Shown here piece after piece: positions 44,086-53,665 of a stretch of 64,000 nucleotides of DNA. The notes beneath the pieces are model-generated. The model was not told the origin of the DNA, made no database searches, and saw nothing but the letters and a program-made list of their open reading frames with translations. Positions within the stretch are counted from its first letter, which is position 1. Every line of letters begins with the position of its first letter. Source of the stretch: CAWIHA01 sp963835855 (GTDB lineage Bacteria > Acidobacteriota > Terriglobia > Bryobacterales > Bryobacteraceae). The position numbers and the translations under genes are program-made. Location of the stretch: the NCBI GenBank assembly GCA_963835855.1, contig CAWIHA010000027.1:101743-165742 (forward strand), read 5' to 3'.

Positions 44086-45420
44086 TTAGAATGTCCCCGT
44101 CAAAGTCTGGAGGCTTGCGAGAGCGACACGGTATCTGGTCACGCCGTCGTCGTAAGCGTTCCGAGCCTCGGTGAGCGTAACCTGCGCGTCCACGACCTCG
44201 AGCGCCGTCGCCTCGCCCGCCTCGTACCTTAGCAAGGTGAGGCGCAGACTTTCCGACGCTAGGTCCGCCGACCCGCGCAAGGAATCCAGTTGGGCGCGCG
44301 CAATCTCCGCCTCGCGGTAGAACGAATTCAGGTTCGCCAGGAGCTGCCGCTCGGCGGCTCCGAGTTCGATCTGTGCCTGCTCGCGGCGCAGCTCGGCTTG
44401 GCGCACGCGGCTGCGGGCCGCGCCCCAGGTGAAGACAGGAATATTCAAGCTGCCTTGCGCCACCGACCCGAGGTTTCGCTCGTTACGGTGGTTGTAAGTG
44501 GCGAATTGGTTCGCGTCGATCCCATAGAAGTAGTCGAACGAGAGCGTCGGCAACAACGCGCTGCGCGCAATCGAAATGCTCAGCGTTTCTTGCCGCAGGG
44601 CGGCCTGGGCGGCCTGCACTTCCGGGCTGTGGTCCATCGCCAGGTTCCGGATGGCGGCGAGCTCCGCGAGCGGCGGGATGGAATCGAAATCGTCCACGAC
44701 TGAAAAGTCCTGCCGGAAATCCGGAAAGATCATCACTGCCAGGCCGATGCGGCTGCGCTCGACGTTCAGTTCCGCTTCCTGCGTCTCTCTCGCGCGCTGT
44801 TCGGCGAGAATCTGCGCCTTGACCACATCGGCGTGCGCCGCCTCGCCGCCGTGCTCCTGCTTTTGCGTGATATCGGCGAACTGCCGCGCTTCCCGGACGC
44901 TCTGCTGCGCATGGGCGTATTTCCGCTCGGCCGCGATCAAGCCGTAGTAGCTCTCGACCACGGCAGCGGCGAGTCCGCGGCGTGCAATCTCCACCTTGGC
45001 GCGCGCCAATGCATCCGCGGCTTGCGCTCGCTGATACTCGGCTCTCTTTCCGGGCGAGAAGATGTCCCCATGGATAACGGCCTGGCTGTTGTAGACGTGC
45101 ACTCCATCATTGGCCACAAAAATTCCGGAGGGTGTCCCGTTGCCCTGCGTGTAAATGTACTGGTTGGAGTAGTTCAGACTTGGCAGCAGCGCCGCCCTGG
45201 CCTGGATCTTGTCCTCGCGCGCCAACTCCGAGCCAATCACTGCGGACTGGAACAGCGGATTAACCCGGTGGGCGCGTTCGAGGGCGTCTTCGAGGTTGAT
45301 GATGAGGCGCCCGCCCGCGGGCGGCACAGACTGTGCCAGAAGCGCGGAGTTCAACAGCGCGCCCATTGCGATTACGAGAACCCACAGTAGCATTCTATGT
45401 CCCATCCAATTATTGCCCAC
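44086..45420 (-). CDS. TolC-family outer-membrane efflux protein
   Basis: The 444-residue protein has a signal peptide (LLWVLVIAMGALLNSALLAQ) and two OEP repeats rich in long helices (LEDALERAHRVNPLF; AGEATALEVVDAQVTLTEARNAY). It is first of the tolC-MFP-RND operon, with a four-base gap to the MFP gene. The start is GTG at 45420; ATGs at +6 and +10 are alternatives. Confidence 0.93.
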   Translation of the reverse strand: MGNNWMGHRMLLWVLVIAMGALLNSALLAQSVPPAGGRLIINLEDALERAHRVNPLFQSAVIGSELAREDKIQARAALLPSLNYSNQYIYTQGNGTPSGIFVANDGVHVYNSQAVIHGDIFSPGKRAEYQRAQAADALARAKVEIARRGLAAAVVESYYGLIAAERKYAHAQQSVREARQFADITQKQEHGGEAAHADVVKAQILAEQRARETQEAELNVERSRIGLAVMIFPDFRQDFSVVDDFDSIPPLAELAAIRNLAMDHSPEVQAAQAALRQETLSISIARSALLPTLSFDYFYGIDANQFATYNHRNERNLGSVAQGSLNIPVFTWGAARSRVRQAELRREQAQIELGAAERQLLANLNSFYREAEIARAQLDSLRGSADLASESLRLTLLRYEAGEATALEVVDAQVTLTEARNAYDDGVTRYRVALASLQTLTGTF

Positions 45421-45426
45421 TACAAC

Positions 45427-45432
45427 ATCTTA
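45427..45432 (-). promoter_or_regulatory. -10-like box six bases before the tolC start
   Basis: On the minus strand TAAGAT, then GTTGTA, then GTG at 45420. It would drive the efflux operon as a leaderless mRNA. Confidence 0.3.
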
Positions 45433-45477
45433 TCCGCGCGTGGCCTCAAACATGCGCGCTGGATTTTCCATACGCGC

Positions 45478-45483
45478 TACATT
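45478..45483 (+). promoter_or_regulatory. -10-like box six bases before the hutU start
   Basis: TACATT, then GGATGC, then ATG at 45490. No Shine-Dalgarno is present. It also favours 45490 over the upstream in-frame start at 45397. Confidence 0.45.
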
Positions 45484-45489
45484 GGATGC

Positions 45490-47139
45490 ATGCAGAACGG
45501 AATTCGCGCTCCGCGGGGAGGCGCCTTGCGGTGCAAGGGCTGGCGGCAGGAGGCTGCGCTTCGGATGCTCATGAATAACCTGGACCCCGAGGTGGCGGAG
45601 CGGCCCCAGGACCTGGTGGTGTATGGCGGCGCGGGGAAAGCCGCACGCGACTGGCCGTCATTTCATGCGATTGTCCGCGAACTGGAAGCCCTCGAAAATG
45701 ACGAGACGCTGCTGGTCCAATCGGGCAAGCCCGTGGGCGTCTTCCGCACCCACGAAGAGGCCCCGCGCGTGCTCATTGCCAACTCGAATCTGGTGGGCCA
45801 CTGGTCGAATTGGGAGCACTTCCGCGGGCTCGAGAAGCTCGGGCTCATCATGTATGGCCAGATGACGGCCGGGAGCTGGATCTACATCGGCACGCAAGGC
45901 ATCTTGCAGGGCACGTACGAGACCTTTGCTGCGGCGGCACGGAAACATTTTGGCGGAACGCTCGCTGGCAAGCTCGTCGTGACCGGAGGCATGGGCGGCA
46001 TGGGCGGGGCGCAGCCTCTGGCGGCAACGATGAATGGCGCGGCATTCTTGTGCGTCGAGGTGGATCCCGAGCGGATCAAGCGCCGGGTCAAGACCGGCTA
46101 CTGCGACATCCTGGTGACGGATCTCAGCGAGGCCGTGCGCATCCTTCGCAACGCGGTGCACGAGCAAAAGGCCGTCTCCGTCGGACTAGTGGGGAACTGC
46201 GCGGAGGTGCTTCCGGAGCTGGTCCGCCGTGGCATCGTCCCCGACCTTCTGACGGACCAGACCAGCGCGCACGACCCGCTGAACGGTTACATTCCGGCCG
46301 GCTACACGGTCGAGCGCGCGACCGAGTTGCGCGCCTCGAAGCCGAACGAGTACCTCGAACGCTCCCTCGATTCCATTGCCACGCACGTGCGGGCGATGCT
46401 CGACCTCAAGCGCATGGGCGCCGCCGCTTTCGACTATGGCAACAACATCCGCCGGATGGCGGCCGATCGCGGGATTAGCGATGCGTTCACCATCCCCGGC
46501 TTCGTGCCCGAATACATCCGGCCGATGTTTTCGGAGGGCCGCGGGCCGTTCCGCTGGGTGGCGCTCTCGGGCGAGCCATCCGACATTGCAGCGACGGACG
46601 CGGCGGTCTGCCGCCTGTTCCCGTCCCACGAAATTCTTACACGTTGGATCGCGCTGGCGCGCCGGCACGTGCGCTTCCAGGGCCTGCCGGCAAGAATCTG
46701 CTGGCTCGGCTACGGTGAGCGGGCGCGGTTCGCTCTAGAGATGAACCGCATGGTTGCCGCCGGCGAGCTCAAAGCGCCGATCGTCATCGGGCGCGACCAT
46801 CTGGATTGCGGCTCGGTCGCATCGCCCTATCGCGAGACGGAGGCCATGCGCGATGGAAGCGATGCCGTCGCCGACTGGCCTATCCTGAATGCGCTTCTGA
46901 ATACCGCGGCCGGAGCGAGCTGGGTATCGTTTCACAACGGCGGCGGCGTTGGCATCGGGTATTCGTTGCACGCCGGGCAGGTCACGGTCGCCGAGGGTAG
47001 CGAACAATCCGCGCGCTGCCTGGAGCGGGTGATGACCTGCGATCCGGGGATCGGTATACTCAGACATGCCGACGCCGGCTACGAGGAGGCGATCCGGTTC
47101 GCGGAACGCAACGCGCTGCGACTTCCGATGAAGCCGTGA
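45490..47139 (+). CDS. hutU: Urocanate hydratase HutU
   Basis: Starting at 45490 (MQNGIRAPRG) the product is 549 residues, the normal size. It has NAD-binding GGMGGMGGAQPLA and family blocks LIANSNLVGHWSNWEHF, DQTSAHDPLNGYIPAGY and ASWVSFHNGGGVGIGYS. It converts urocanate to 4-imidazolone-5-propionate, step two of histidine degradation. It is first in hutU-hutI-ftcD. Confidence 0.97.
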   Translation: MQNGIRAPRGGALRCKGWRQEAALRMLMNNLDPEVAERPQDLVVYGGAGKAARDWPSFHAIVRELEALENDETLLVQSGKPVGVFRTHEEAPRVLIANSNLVGHWSNWEHFRGLEKLGLIMYGQMTAGSWIYIGTQGILQGTYETFAAAARKHFGGTLAGKLVVTGGMGGMGGAQPLAATMNGAAFLCVEVDPERIKRRVKTGYCDILVTDLSEAVRILRNAVHEQKAVSVGLVGNCAEVLPELVRRGIVPDLLTDQTSAHDPLNGYIPAGYTVERATELRASKPNEYLERSLDSIATHVRAMLDLKRMGAAAFDYGNNIRRMAADRGISDAFTIPGFVPEYIRPMFSEGRGPFRWVALSGEPSDIAATDAAVCRLFPSHEILTRWIALARRHVRFQGLPARICWLGYGERARFALEMNRMVAAGELKAPIVIGRDHLDCGSVASPYRETEAMRDGSDAVADWPILNALLNTAAGASWVSFHNGGGVGIGYSLHAGQVTVAEGSEQSARCLERVMTCDPGIGILRHADAGYEEAIRFAERNALRLPMKP

Positions 47140-47197
47140 TGCAATCGCCCCGCCCAATTCACTAATTCGTAGATGCCGAAACCTCCCGAGAGCCTCA

Positions 47198-48466
47198 TTG
47201 GTTCTGGTGCGCGGAGCGCGCCAGCTCCTCACGATGCGTGGACCTAGCGGGCCGCGGCGCGGCGCCGCCTTGCGCGATCTGGGCCTGATCGAGGACGGCG
47301 CGGTCCTCATCCGCGATGGAAGCATTGCGTCGCTTGGCCCCGGCCGCCGCGTTGAAAACCTTTCCGAAGCGCGGCGCGCCCTAGAAATCGACGCAAGCGG
47401 GCGGGTGGTCGCGCCCGGCTTTGTCGATAGCCACACGCACCTGGTTTGCGGGCCGGCGCGGCTCATGGACTATGAGATGCGTATCGCGGGGGCCAGCTAC
47501 CAGCAGATCGCTCAAGCCAGCGGCGGAATCCTGATGAGCATGCGCGCGCTGCGCGAGACGCCGATCCGCAGGCTGCTGCTACAGGCCCGCCGCACGCTGG
47601 ATGGCTTCATCCGGCACGGGACGACGACGCTGGAGGCGAAGTCCGGTTACGGGCTCGATGAGACGGGGGAACGCAAGGCGCTCCGCGCGGTTCAGGCGCT
47701 CAATGGCAAGCCGCTCGACCTCGTGCCGACGTACCTCGGCGCGCATGCCGTGCCGCCGGAGTACTCCGGGCGCGCTGATGAATACATCCAGTGGATTTGC
47801 ACGCGCCTCATGCCAAAGATATGGCGCCGCAAAATGGCGCGCTTCGCCGATGTGTGCTGCGAGGAGGGCGCCTTCAACATGCAGCAGGTGCGGCGCTATT
47901 TGGAGGCCGCGCGCGACCTCGGGTTCCCGCTCAAAGTGCATGCCGAGCAGTTCTCGCACACAGGCGCCGCGCGGCTGGCGATCGAGATGGGCGCGGTGAG
48001 CGCAGACCACCTCGATTACATCGATCCAGCGGACATTTCCATGCTGGCGGAGTCGCCGGTTGTTGCGGCGCTGCTGCCGGGCGCAGTTTTTCACCTCGGC
48101 CTCGATCATTACGCGCCCGCGCGCGCTCTCATCGACGCCGGCGCGGCCGTGGCGCTCGCGACCGACTTCAACCCCGGCACAAGCCCGACCTTCAATATGC
48201 AGATGATTCTTTCCCTCGCCTGCGCGCACATGCGGATGACGCCCGCCGAAGCGTTCTCCGCGGCCACCATCAACGGCGCGTACGCGCTCGGTTGCGCCGG
48301 GCAAGCCGGCTCCATCGAGGTGGGCAAGGACGCCGACCTGGTGATTTTCGATGCCGCGGACTACCGCGAGATTCCGTATCATTTCGGAGTGAACCTTGTG
48401 GAACTTACGATGAAGCGGGGCGCGGTGATCTTCCGGAGAGCGGAGGTGCAATGGGAAGAAGACTGA
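47198..48466 (+). CDS. hutI: Imidazolonepropionase HutI
   Basis: The 422-residue amidohydrolase has metal ligands in VDSHTHLVCG, plus KVHAEQFSHTG and LATDFNPGTSPTFNMQ. It opens the imidazolone ring to N-formimino-L-glutamate. The start is TTG at 47198 (GTG 47207 is an alternative). The last 16 bases overlap ftcD. Confidence 0.95.
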   Translation: MVLVRGARQLLTMRGPSGPRRGAALRDLGLIEDGAVLIRDGSIASLGPGRRVENLSEARRALEIDASGRVVAPGFVDSHTHLVCGPARLMDYEMRIAGASYQQIAQASGGILMSMRALRETPIRRLLLQARRTLDGFIRHGTTTLEAKSGYGLDETGERKALRAVQALNGKPLDLVPTYLGAHAVPPEYSGRADEYIQWICTRLMPKIWRRKMARFADVCCEEGAFNMQQVRRYLEAARDLGFPLKVHAEQFSHTGAARLAIEMGAVSADHLDYIDPADISMLAESPVVAALLPGAVFHLGLDHYAPARALIDAGAAVALATDFNPGTSPTFNMQMILSLACAHMRMTPAEAFSAATINGAYALGCAGQAGSIEVGKDADLVIFDAADYREIPYHFGVNLVELTMKRGAVIFRRAEVQWEED

Positions 48467-49866
48467 TCGAATGCGTGCCGAACTTCTCCGAGGGGCGCGA
48501 TCCGGAGAAGGTGAAGCTGCTGGCCGATGCCGTGCGCTCGGTCGCGGGAGTCATCTTTCTGGATCAGGAGCTCGATCGCGATCACAATCGTTCGGTACTG
48601 ACCTTTGCCGGCTCGCCGGAGGCGGTCAGCGAGGCCGCGCTGCGCGCGGTCGGCAAGGCAGTAGAGCTGATCGACCTGAATCACCACACCGGCGTGCACC
48701 CGCGGATCGGGGCCGTGGACGTCGTGCCGTTCGTGCCTGTAGAGGGCGTGACGCTCGAAGACTGTGTGCGCCTGGCCGAGCGCGTTGGGGAGGAGATCTG
48801 GCGCCGTTTTCAAGTGCCGGTCTACCTATACGAGGCGGCCGCGCGCAAGCCCGAGCGCGTCAACCTGGAGAACATCCGCCGCGGGCAGTTCGAGGGGCTC
48901 CGCGAAGAAATCGGTTCCGATCCCGGCCGCAAGCCCGATATCGGCGAGGCTCGCGTGCATCCGACCGCGGGCGCCACGGCCGTCGGCGCGCGCAAGTTCC
49001 TCATCGCGTACAACATCAACCTGAGCACGCCGGATATCGATGTCGCTAAGCGTATCGCCAAGGCGATCCGGTTCTCTTCGGGCGGCTTCCGATACGTTAA
49101 GGCGATGGGCGTGCCGCTGGCCTCGCGCAACCTCGCCCAGGTTTCGATGAATCTCACCGACTTTGAGCAGACGCCACTGCACCTGGTATTCGAGGCGGTG
49201 CGATCCCAGGCCGAGCGCTGCGGTGTGAATGTGGTATCGAGCCAGATCGTCGGGCTTATTCCACGAAAGGCGCTCGATATGGCGGCCGAGCACTTTCTCC
49301 GCTGCGAGAATTTCCAGCCCGGCATTGTGCTCGAGAATCGCCTGGAGGAAGCGGCCCCGGCGAGCGGGGTCGAGGAGTTTCTGGAAGCGCTAGCGGCGCC
49401 AACGCCCGCACCGGCTGGCGGCAGCGCATCGGCTGCCGCGGGCGCAATGGCCGCCGCGTTGGGCGCCATGATCTCAGGGCTCATGCGGCGCGCTGGATAC
49501 GATTTCGAAAGCGACCGGCGGTTTCTGGCCGCTGCTATCGAGCGCGATGCGGCCGCGTTCCGGGCCGTGGTGGCGGCGCTCCGCATCCCGAAGGCCGAGC
49601 GGGGGACGCTCCTCGAAGACGCGCTGCACACGGCGTCCACAGTGCCAATGGAAGTCGCCGAGTGTTCGGCCGCGTTAAAGAACCAGCTCGAGATTCTGCT
49701 CAGCGAAGCGCCGGCGAAATTCTCATCCGACCTGGAGGCGGGGCGCGCGCTCGCGAGCGCCGCCGTCGCTGGCGCGCTCGCCAATGTTCGCGTAAACCTC
49801 TCGTCGATTACCGACGGTTCCTTCCGGCAATCGCTCGAAGAGCGCATCGACGCGCTCGGCCAGTAA
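48451..49866 (+). CDS. ftcD: Glutamate formimidoyltransferase/formiminotetrahydrofolate cyclodeaminase FtcD
   Basis: The 471-residue bifunctional protein has a formiminotransferase domain at 1-~300 (ECVPNFSEGRDPEKV; NHHTGVHPRIGAVDVVPFVP) and a cyclodeaminase domain from ~305 (LAAPTPAPAGGSASAAAGAM). It passes the formimino group to tetrahydrofolate and releases ammonia, the vertebrate-like folate route of histidine degradation. It overlaps hutI. Confidence 0.96.
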   Translation: MGRRLIECVPNFSEGRDPEKVKLLADAVRSVAGVIFLDQELDRDHNRSVLTFAGSPEAVSEAALRAVGKAVELIDLNHHTGVHPRIGAVDVVPFVPVEGVTLEDCVRLAERVGEEIWRRFQVPVYLYEAAARKPERVNLENIRRGQFEGLREEIGSDPGRKPDIGEARVHPTAGATAVGARKFLIAYNINLSTPDIDVAKRIAKAIRFSSGGFRYVKAMGVPLASRNLAQVSMNLTDFEQTPLHLVFEAVRSQAERCGVNVVSSQIVGLIPRKALDMAAEHFLRCENFQPGIVLENRLEEAAPASGVEEFLEALAAPTPAPAGGSASAAAGAMAAALGAMISGLMRRAGYDFESDRRFLAAAIERDAAAFRAVVAALRIPKAERGTLLEDALHTASTVPMEVAECSAALKNQLEILLSEAPAKFSSDLEAGRALASAAVAGALANVRVNLSSITDGSFRQSLEERIDALGQ

Positions 49867-49939
49867 CGCCGGGCAGGCCGCGCGATCCGGCGGCGTCATT
49901 TTCTCCGCGCCAATGCGGAGCCCGACGCATCCGTGGTCA

Positions 49940-51295
49940 TCATGATTTCGATTGGCTTTGGCCGGCGGCCACTCGTTCAATTTTGACCCTGGCAATCCGG
50001 TTGTGATCCATCTCCAGAATGGTAAACTGCCGGCCTTCGTATTCCACGGTTTCGCCGGGCTTCGGGATGGAGCCGAGCCGGAAGAGCAGGAATCCGGCCA
50101 GCGTCTCGAAACCAGCGTTGGTGGGCAGCGTGATTCCGTATTGCGTTTCGAGGTCGCGGATCGAGATGGTCCCCTCGAGCTCGAGCAAGGCGCTTCCGAG
50201 CGAGGGCCTAGGGCGCTGCGCATCGTGCTCGTCTTCGATTTCACCGAAAATCTGCTCCAACACGTCCTCCATCGTGACCAACCCGACAATCGTCCCGAAC
50301 TCATCGACTACCATGGCCATATGGGAGTGGGTCAGGCGGAATTCATCGATCATCTGGTTCAGCGGCTTGCTCTCGGGCACTACGATGTGGCGGCGAAGCA
50401 GCGTGCGGAGCTGGAACGGCGGCGCCGCCGTGCTCATCCGCGCGGCCAAGCGCATTCGCTGCCACTCGGGCAGCAGGTCTTTGTAATGCAGGATGCCGAT
50501 AATCTGTTCCGGCTGGCCTTCGTAGACCGGAATGCGCGTGTACTGATTGTCGATCAGTGTGCGCAGCAGGTGGTCGAGCGACGCCTCGACCGAGGCCGAC
50601 ACCATATCGTTGCGCGGCACCATCACCTCGCGCACGGAGAGGTTCTGCAAATCGAAGACGCGATGCACGACGCTCTCCTCGAATTGCGTCATGCGGCCGG
50701 CCGCGCGCACCGAGCTGGCGATCAATTTCAACTCCTCGACCGAGTGCCCGGCGCCGCGCTCCTCCCCACGCGCGCCCAACAGCCGCGAGACCGCTGCCGA
50801 TGAATGTTCAAGCACGTAAATGAACGGTTCGGAGATGCGGTAGAACACCAGCACCAGCGGCGCGGCTACGACCGCGTATCGCTCCGATTGTTTGATGCCC
50901 AGATTCTTTGGCACCACCTCGCCGAGCACCACCATCAGGAATGTCAGGACGAGAAACGCGATGACGAAGCTGAGGGTGTGCATCAGCGCCGCAGTATGCG
51001 GAGTGATCGCCGGCTGAAAGACCATCAGCAGCACGCGATACACGGTGTCTTCGCCGGCCCAGCCAGCACCCAGTCCGGCGAGCGTGGCGCCCACCTGCAC
51101 AGTCGCAAGCAGCCGCTCAGGCCGCCCGAGCAGGTTCAGCGCCGCTTGCGCACCAACGTTGCCGCCGGCAGCCAGCTCGCGCAGCCGCGATCGCCGCGAC
51201 GACACCAAAGACATCTCCGCCGACGCAAAAAATGCGTTGAACCCAATGATCAGAACCAGCAACGCGAAGCGATACGCCAAGTACGTTTCATCCAT
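49940..51295 (-). CDS. HlyC/CorC-family membrane protein (second copy)
   Basis: The 451-residue protein has DUF21 helices (ALLVLIIGFNAFFASAEMSL), a CBS pair (VMVPRNDMVSASVEAS) and CorC_HlyC (TLAGFLLFRLGSIPKPGETV). The layout is the YtfL/PaeA or TerC-adjacent type, longer than the copy at 19976. It is divergent from the penicillin acylase gene with a ~55-base gap. Confidence 0.9.
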   Translation of the reverse strand: MDETYLAYRFALLVLIIGFNAFFASAEMSLVSSRRSRLRELAAGGNVGAQAALNLLGRPERLLATVQVGATLAGLGAGWAGEDTVYRVLLMVFQPAITPHTAALMHTLSFVIAFLVLTFLMVVLGEVVPKNLGIKQSERYAVVAAPLVLVFYRISEPFIYVLEHSSAAVSRLLGARGEERGAGHSVEELKLIASSVRAAGRMTQFEESVVHRVFDLQNLSVREVMVPRNDMVSASVEASLDHLLRTLIDNQYTRIPVYEGQPEQIIGILHYKDLLPEWQRMRLAARMSTAAPPFQLRTLLRRHIVVPESKPLNQMIDEFRLTHSHMAMVVDEFGTIVGLVTMEDVLEQIFGEIEDEHDAQRPRPSLGSALLELEGTISIRDLETQYGITLPTNAGFETLAGFLLFRLGSIPKPGETVEYEGRQFTILEMDHNRIARVKIERVAAGQSQSKS

Positions 51296-51338
51296 ACACC
51301 CTCACACGCGAACACCGTTGCCCGGCATCGCATTTCAG

Positions 51339-51344
51339 TACAAT
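51339..51344 (+). promoter_or_regulatory. -10-like box six bases before the penicillin acylase start
   Basis: TACAAT, then TCGGGA, then GTG at 51351; TTGCCC at 51318-51323 is a weak -35 candidate. No Shine-Dalgarno. Confidence 0.45.
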
Positions 51345-51350
51345 TCGGGA

Positions 51351-53585
51351 GTGGCGCTCCAGCGAACCCTCAAGTATTTCAATATAGCCATTCTCGTTGC
51401 TGTCGCCCTCGGTCTCGTTGCGGTTTACTGGTACGCCTGGCGGCCGCTGCCCCAGACTTCGGGCTCGCTGCGCGCGCCGCTCAGCGGCGAAGTCACCATC
51501 GTGCGGGACGCGCTCGGCGTGCCGCACATCGCCGCCGGGAGCATCGAAGACGCGCTGTTCACGCAGGGCTTCGTGACCGCGCAGGATCGCCTCTGGCAAA
51601 TGGATGCACTGCGCCGCCTGGCCGCGGGCCGCTTGGCGGAGGTCGTCGGCGCGGATGCGGTGGAATCCGACCGCGAGGCCCGGCGCTTCCGCCTCGAGCG
51701 CATCGCCGCGCGCTGCGCCGCGGTGCTGCCCCCCGCCGACCGGGCGGTGCTCGCCGCGTACGCTCGCGGCGTGAATTATTTCATCGAAACCAACCGCGGC
51801 CGGTTGCCGCTCGAGTTCACTCTGCTCCGTTATGACCCTCGGCCATGGTCGATCAAGGATTCGCTGCTGATCGGACTTCACATGTACCGCGACCTGACCT
51901 CGACTTGGCGCCAGGAATGGCAAAAGAGCGCGCTCCGCGAGGGCGGCGATCCCGCGAAAGTCGAGTTCCTGTTTCCCCTCCGTGCCGGGACCGAAATCCA
52001 GCCGGGCTCCAATGCCTGGGCGCTGGCTGGAACCAGGACCGCGAGCGGGCGGCCGCTGCTCTCGAACGACCCGCACCTGGAATACTCTATTCCGAATATC
52101 TGGCACATGGTGCACCTGCGCGCGCCCGGGCTGAATGTCTCCGGGGTCGCATTGCCTGGGGTTCCCTGCGTGATCCTGGGTCATAATGACCGCATTGCCT
52201 GGGGCGCGACGAGTCTCCAGTTCGATGTCGAGGACCTCTATATTGAGAAGCTTGACCCGCAAACCGGGCGTTACCTCTTTCGCGGCAAAATCGAGCAAGC
52301 GTTGCTCGATCGCGAGATGATTCCAGTGAAGGGCGGCGCCCCCGTCGAGTTCGCGCAGTGGGTGACGCGGCACGGGCCGGTCTTTGCCGGGGACCGCCGG
52401 TTTCTCGCGCTCCGCTGGGCCGCGGCGGAAGCCGGCTTCGAATTCCCATTCCTTGAACTCAACCGCGCGCGAGATTGGCGGGAGTTCACCGCCGCGCTGG
52501 CTCGTTACCCCGGGCCGGGGCAGAACTTCGTTTACGCCGATATCGACGGCAATGTGGGCTACCACGCCGCGGGTAAGCTGCCAATCCGGAAAACTTACAA
52601 CGGCGACGTGGCCGTGGACGGCAGCTCGGGAAATTATGAGTGGGAAGGTTACATCCCCTTCGGCCAATTGCCGCAAAGTTACAACCCGCCCCGCGGCTTG
52701 ATTGTGACCGCAAATCAGAATCCGTTCCCCACGAATTACCCTTACCGCGTGAACGGCAACTTCGCTGCGCCTTACCGTTCGGCGCAGATCTACGGCTTGC
52801 TCTTGAAGCGAAACGGCTGGCGGCCCGAGGAGATGCTCACAATCCAGAAGGACGTCTACTCGCCGCTCTGCCATTTCATTGCGCGCGAAGTCGTCGCCGC
52901 ATACGATCGCCGCGGCATCCGGAGTCCGGCGCTTGCGGACGCCGTTGCCGCACTCCGCTCCTGGAACGGGCAGATGCAGCAGGGCGAAGCGGCGCCGCTG
53001 ATCGCGATGCTCGTGTACCAGCGCCTCGTCAGGGCGATTGGTGAGCGGGCTTCGCCGGGCAAGGCGGCAGTGTACGATCCGCCGACAGCGGCCGTGGTGG
53101 ACAGCGTTCAGATGGCGCCCATCGCGCTCGAAGAGCTGCTACGAGCGCGTCCCAAGGGCTGGTTCCCCGATTACGACCAGCTGCTGCTCGGCGCATTCCT
53201 GGAGGCCCTCGAAGAAGGCCGCCGCATCGGGGGCCGCGACGCCAAGAGGTGGGACTGGGGGGCGTACAACGAACTGTACGTGAGGCACCCCGTCCTGAGC
53301 CGTCTGCCGTTCGCCGGCAAGTACTTCAACATCGGGCCGATCGAGCAGAGCGGATCGACCACGACAGTGAAGCAAACGACACGCCGCCTCGGCCCGTCGA
53401 TGCGCATGACCGTCGATCTATCCGACCTGGACAAATCCACAATGAATATCGTGGCCGGCGAATCGGACCAACCGCTCTCCGGGCATTACAAGGACCAGTG
53501 GGACGCCTACTATTACGGGCAGAGCTTCCCCATGCAGTATGGGAAAGTCATTGCGAAGCATACGCTGGTGCTCGAGCCCGAGTAG
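51351..53585 (+). CDS. Penicillin acylase family protein (Ntn hydrolase)
   Basis: Starting at GTG 51351 the product is 744 residues with an N-terminal signal or anchor helix (IAILVAVALGLVAVYWYAW). The alpha-chain region holds VTAQDRLWQMDALRRLAAGR; the predicted self-cleavage site is before Ser220 in QPGSNAWALAG, the N-terminal nucleophile of the beta chain. A beta-chain Asn lies in TANQNPFP. It should mature into two chains in the periplasm and hydrolyse amides, possibly acyl-homoserine lactones or beta-lactams. Confidence 0.9.
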   Translation: MALQRTLKYFNIAILVAVALGLVAVYWYAWRPLPQTSGSLRAPLSGEVTIVRDALGVPHIAAGSIEDALFTQGFVTAQDRLWQMDALRRLAAGRLAEVVGADAVESDREARRFRLERIAARCAAVLPPADRAVLAAYARGVNYFIETNRGRLPLEFTLLRYDPRPWSIKDSLLIGLHMYRDLTSTWRQEWQKSALREGGDPAKVEFLFPLRAGTEIQPGSNAWALAGTRTASGRPLLSNDPHLEYSIPNIWHMVHLRAPGLNVSGVALPGVPCVILGHNDRIAWGATSLQFDVEDLYIEKLDPQTGRYLFRGKIEQALLDREMIPVKGGAPVEFAQWVTRHGPVFAGDRRFLALRWAAAEAGFEFPFLELNRARDWREFTAALARYPGPGQNFVYADIDGNVGYHAAGKLPIRKTYNGDVAVDGSSGNYEWEGYIPFGQLPQSYNPPRGLIVTANQNPFPTNYPYRVNGNFAAPYRSAQIYGLLLKRNGWRPEEMLTIQKDVYSPLCHFIAREVVAAYDRRGIRSPALADAVAALRSWNGQMQQGEAAPLIAMLVYQRLVRAIGERASPGKAAVYDPPTAAVVDSVQMAPIALEELLRARPKGWFPDYDQLLLGAFLEALEEGRRIGGRDAKRWDWGAYNELYVRHPVLSRLPFAGKYFNIGPIEQSGSTTTVKQTTRRLGPSMRMTVDLSDLDKSTMNIVAGESDQPLSGHYKDQWDAYYYGQSFPMQYGKVIAKHTLVLEPE

Positions 53586-53665
53586 TGTTCAGCGAGCCAG
53601 GCGCGCAGCTCTGAAGTCGGCTTAAACCCGTTCGCGCGGCACCGTGGTTGAGGCAATAATGGAGA

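Noticed and set aside
47791..48450. 220-residue N-terminal extension of ftcD
   Set aside because: It overlaps hutI almost entirely in another frame; FtcD's MGRRLIECVPNFSEG start at 48451 is canonical.
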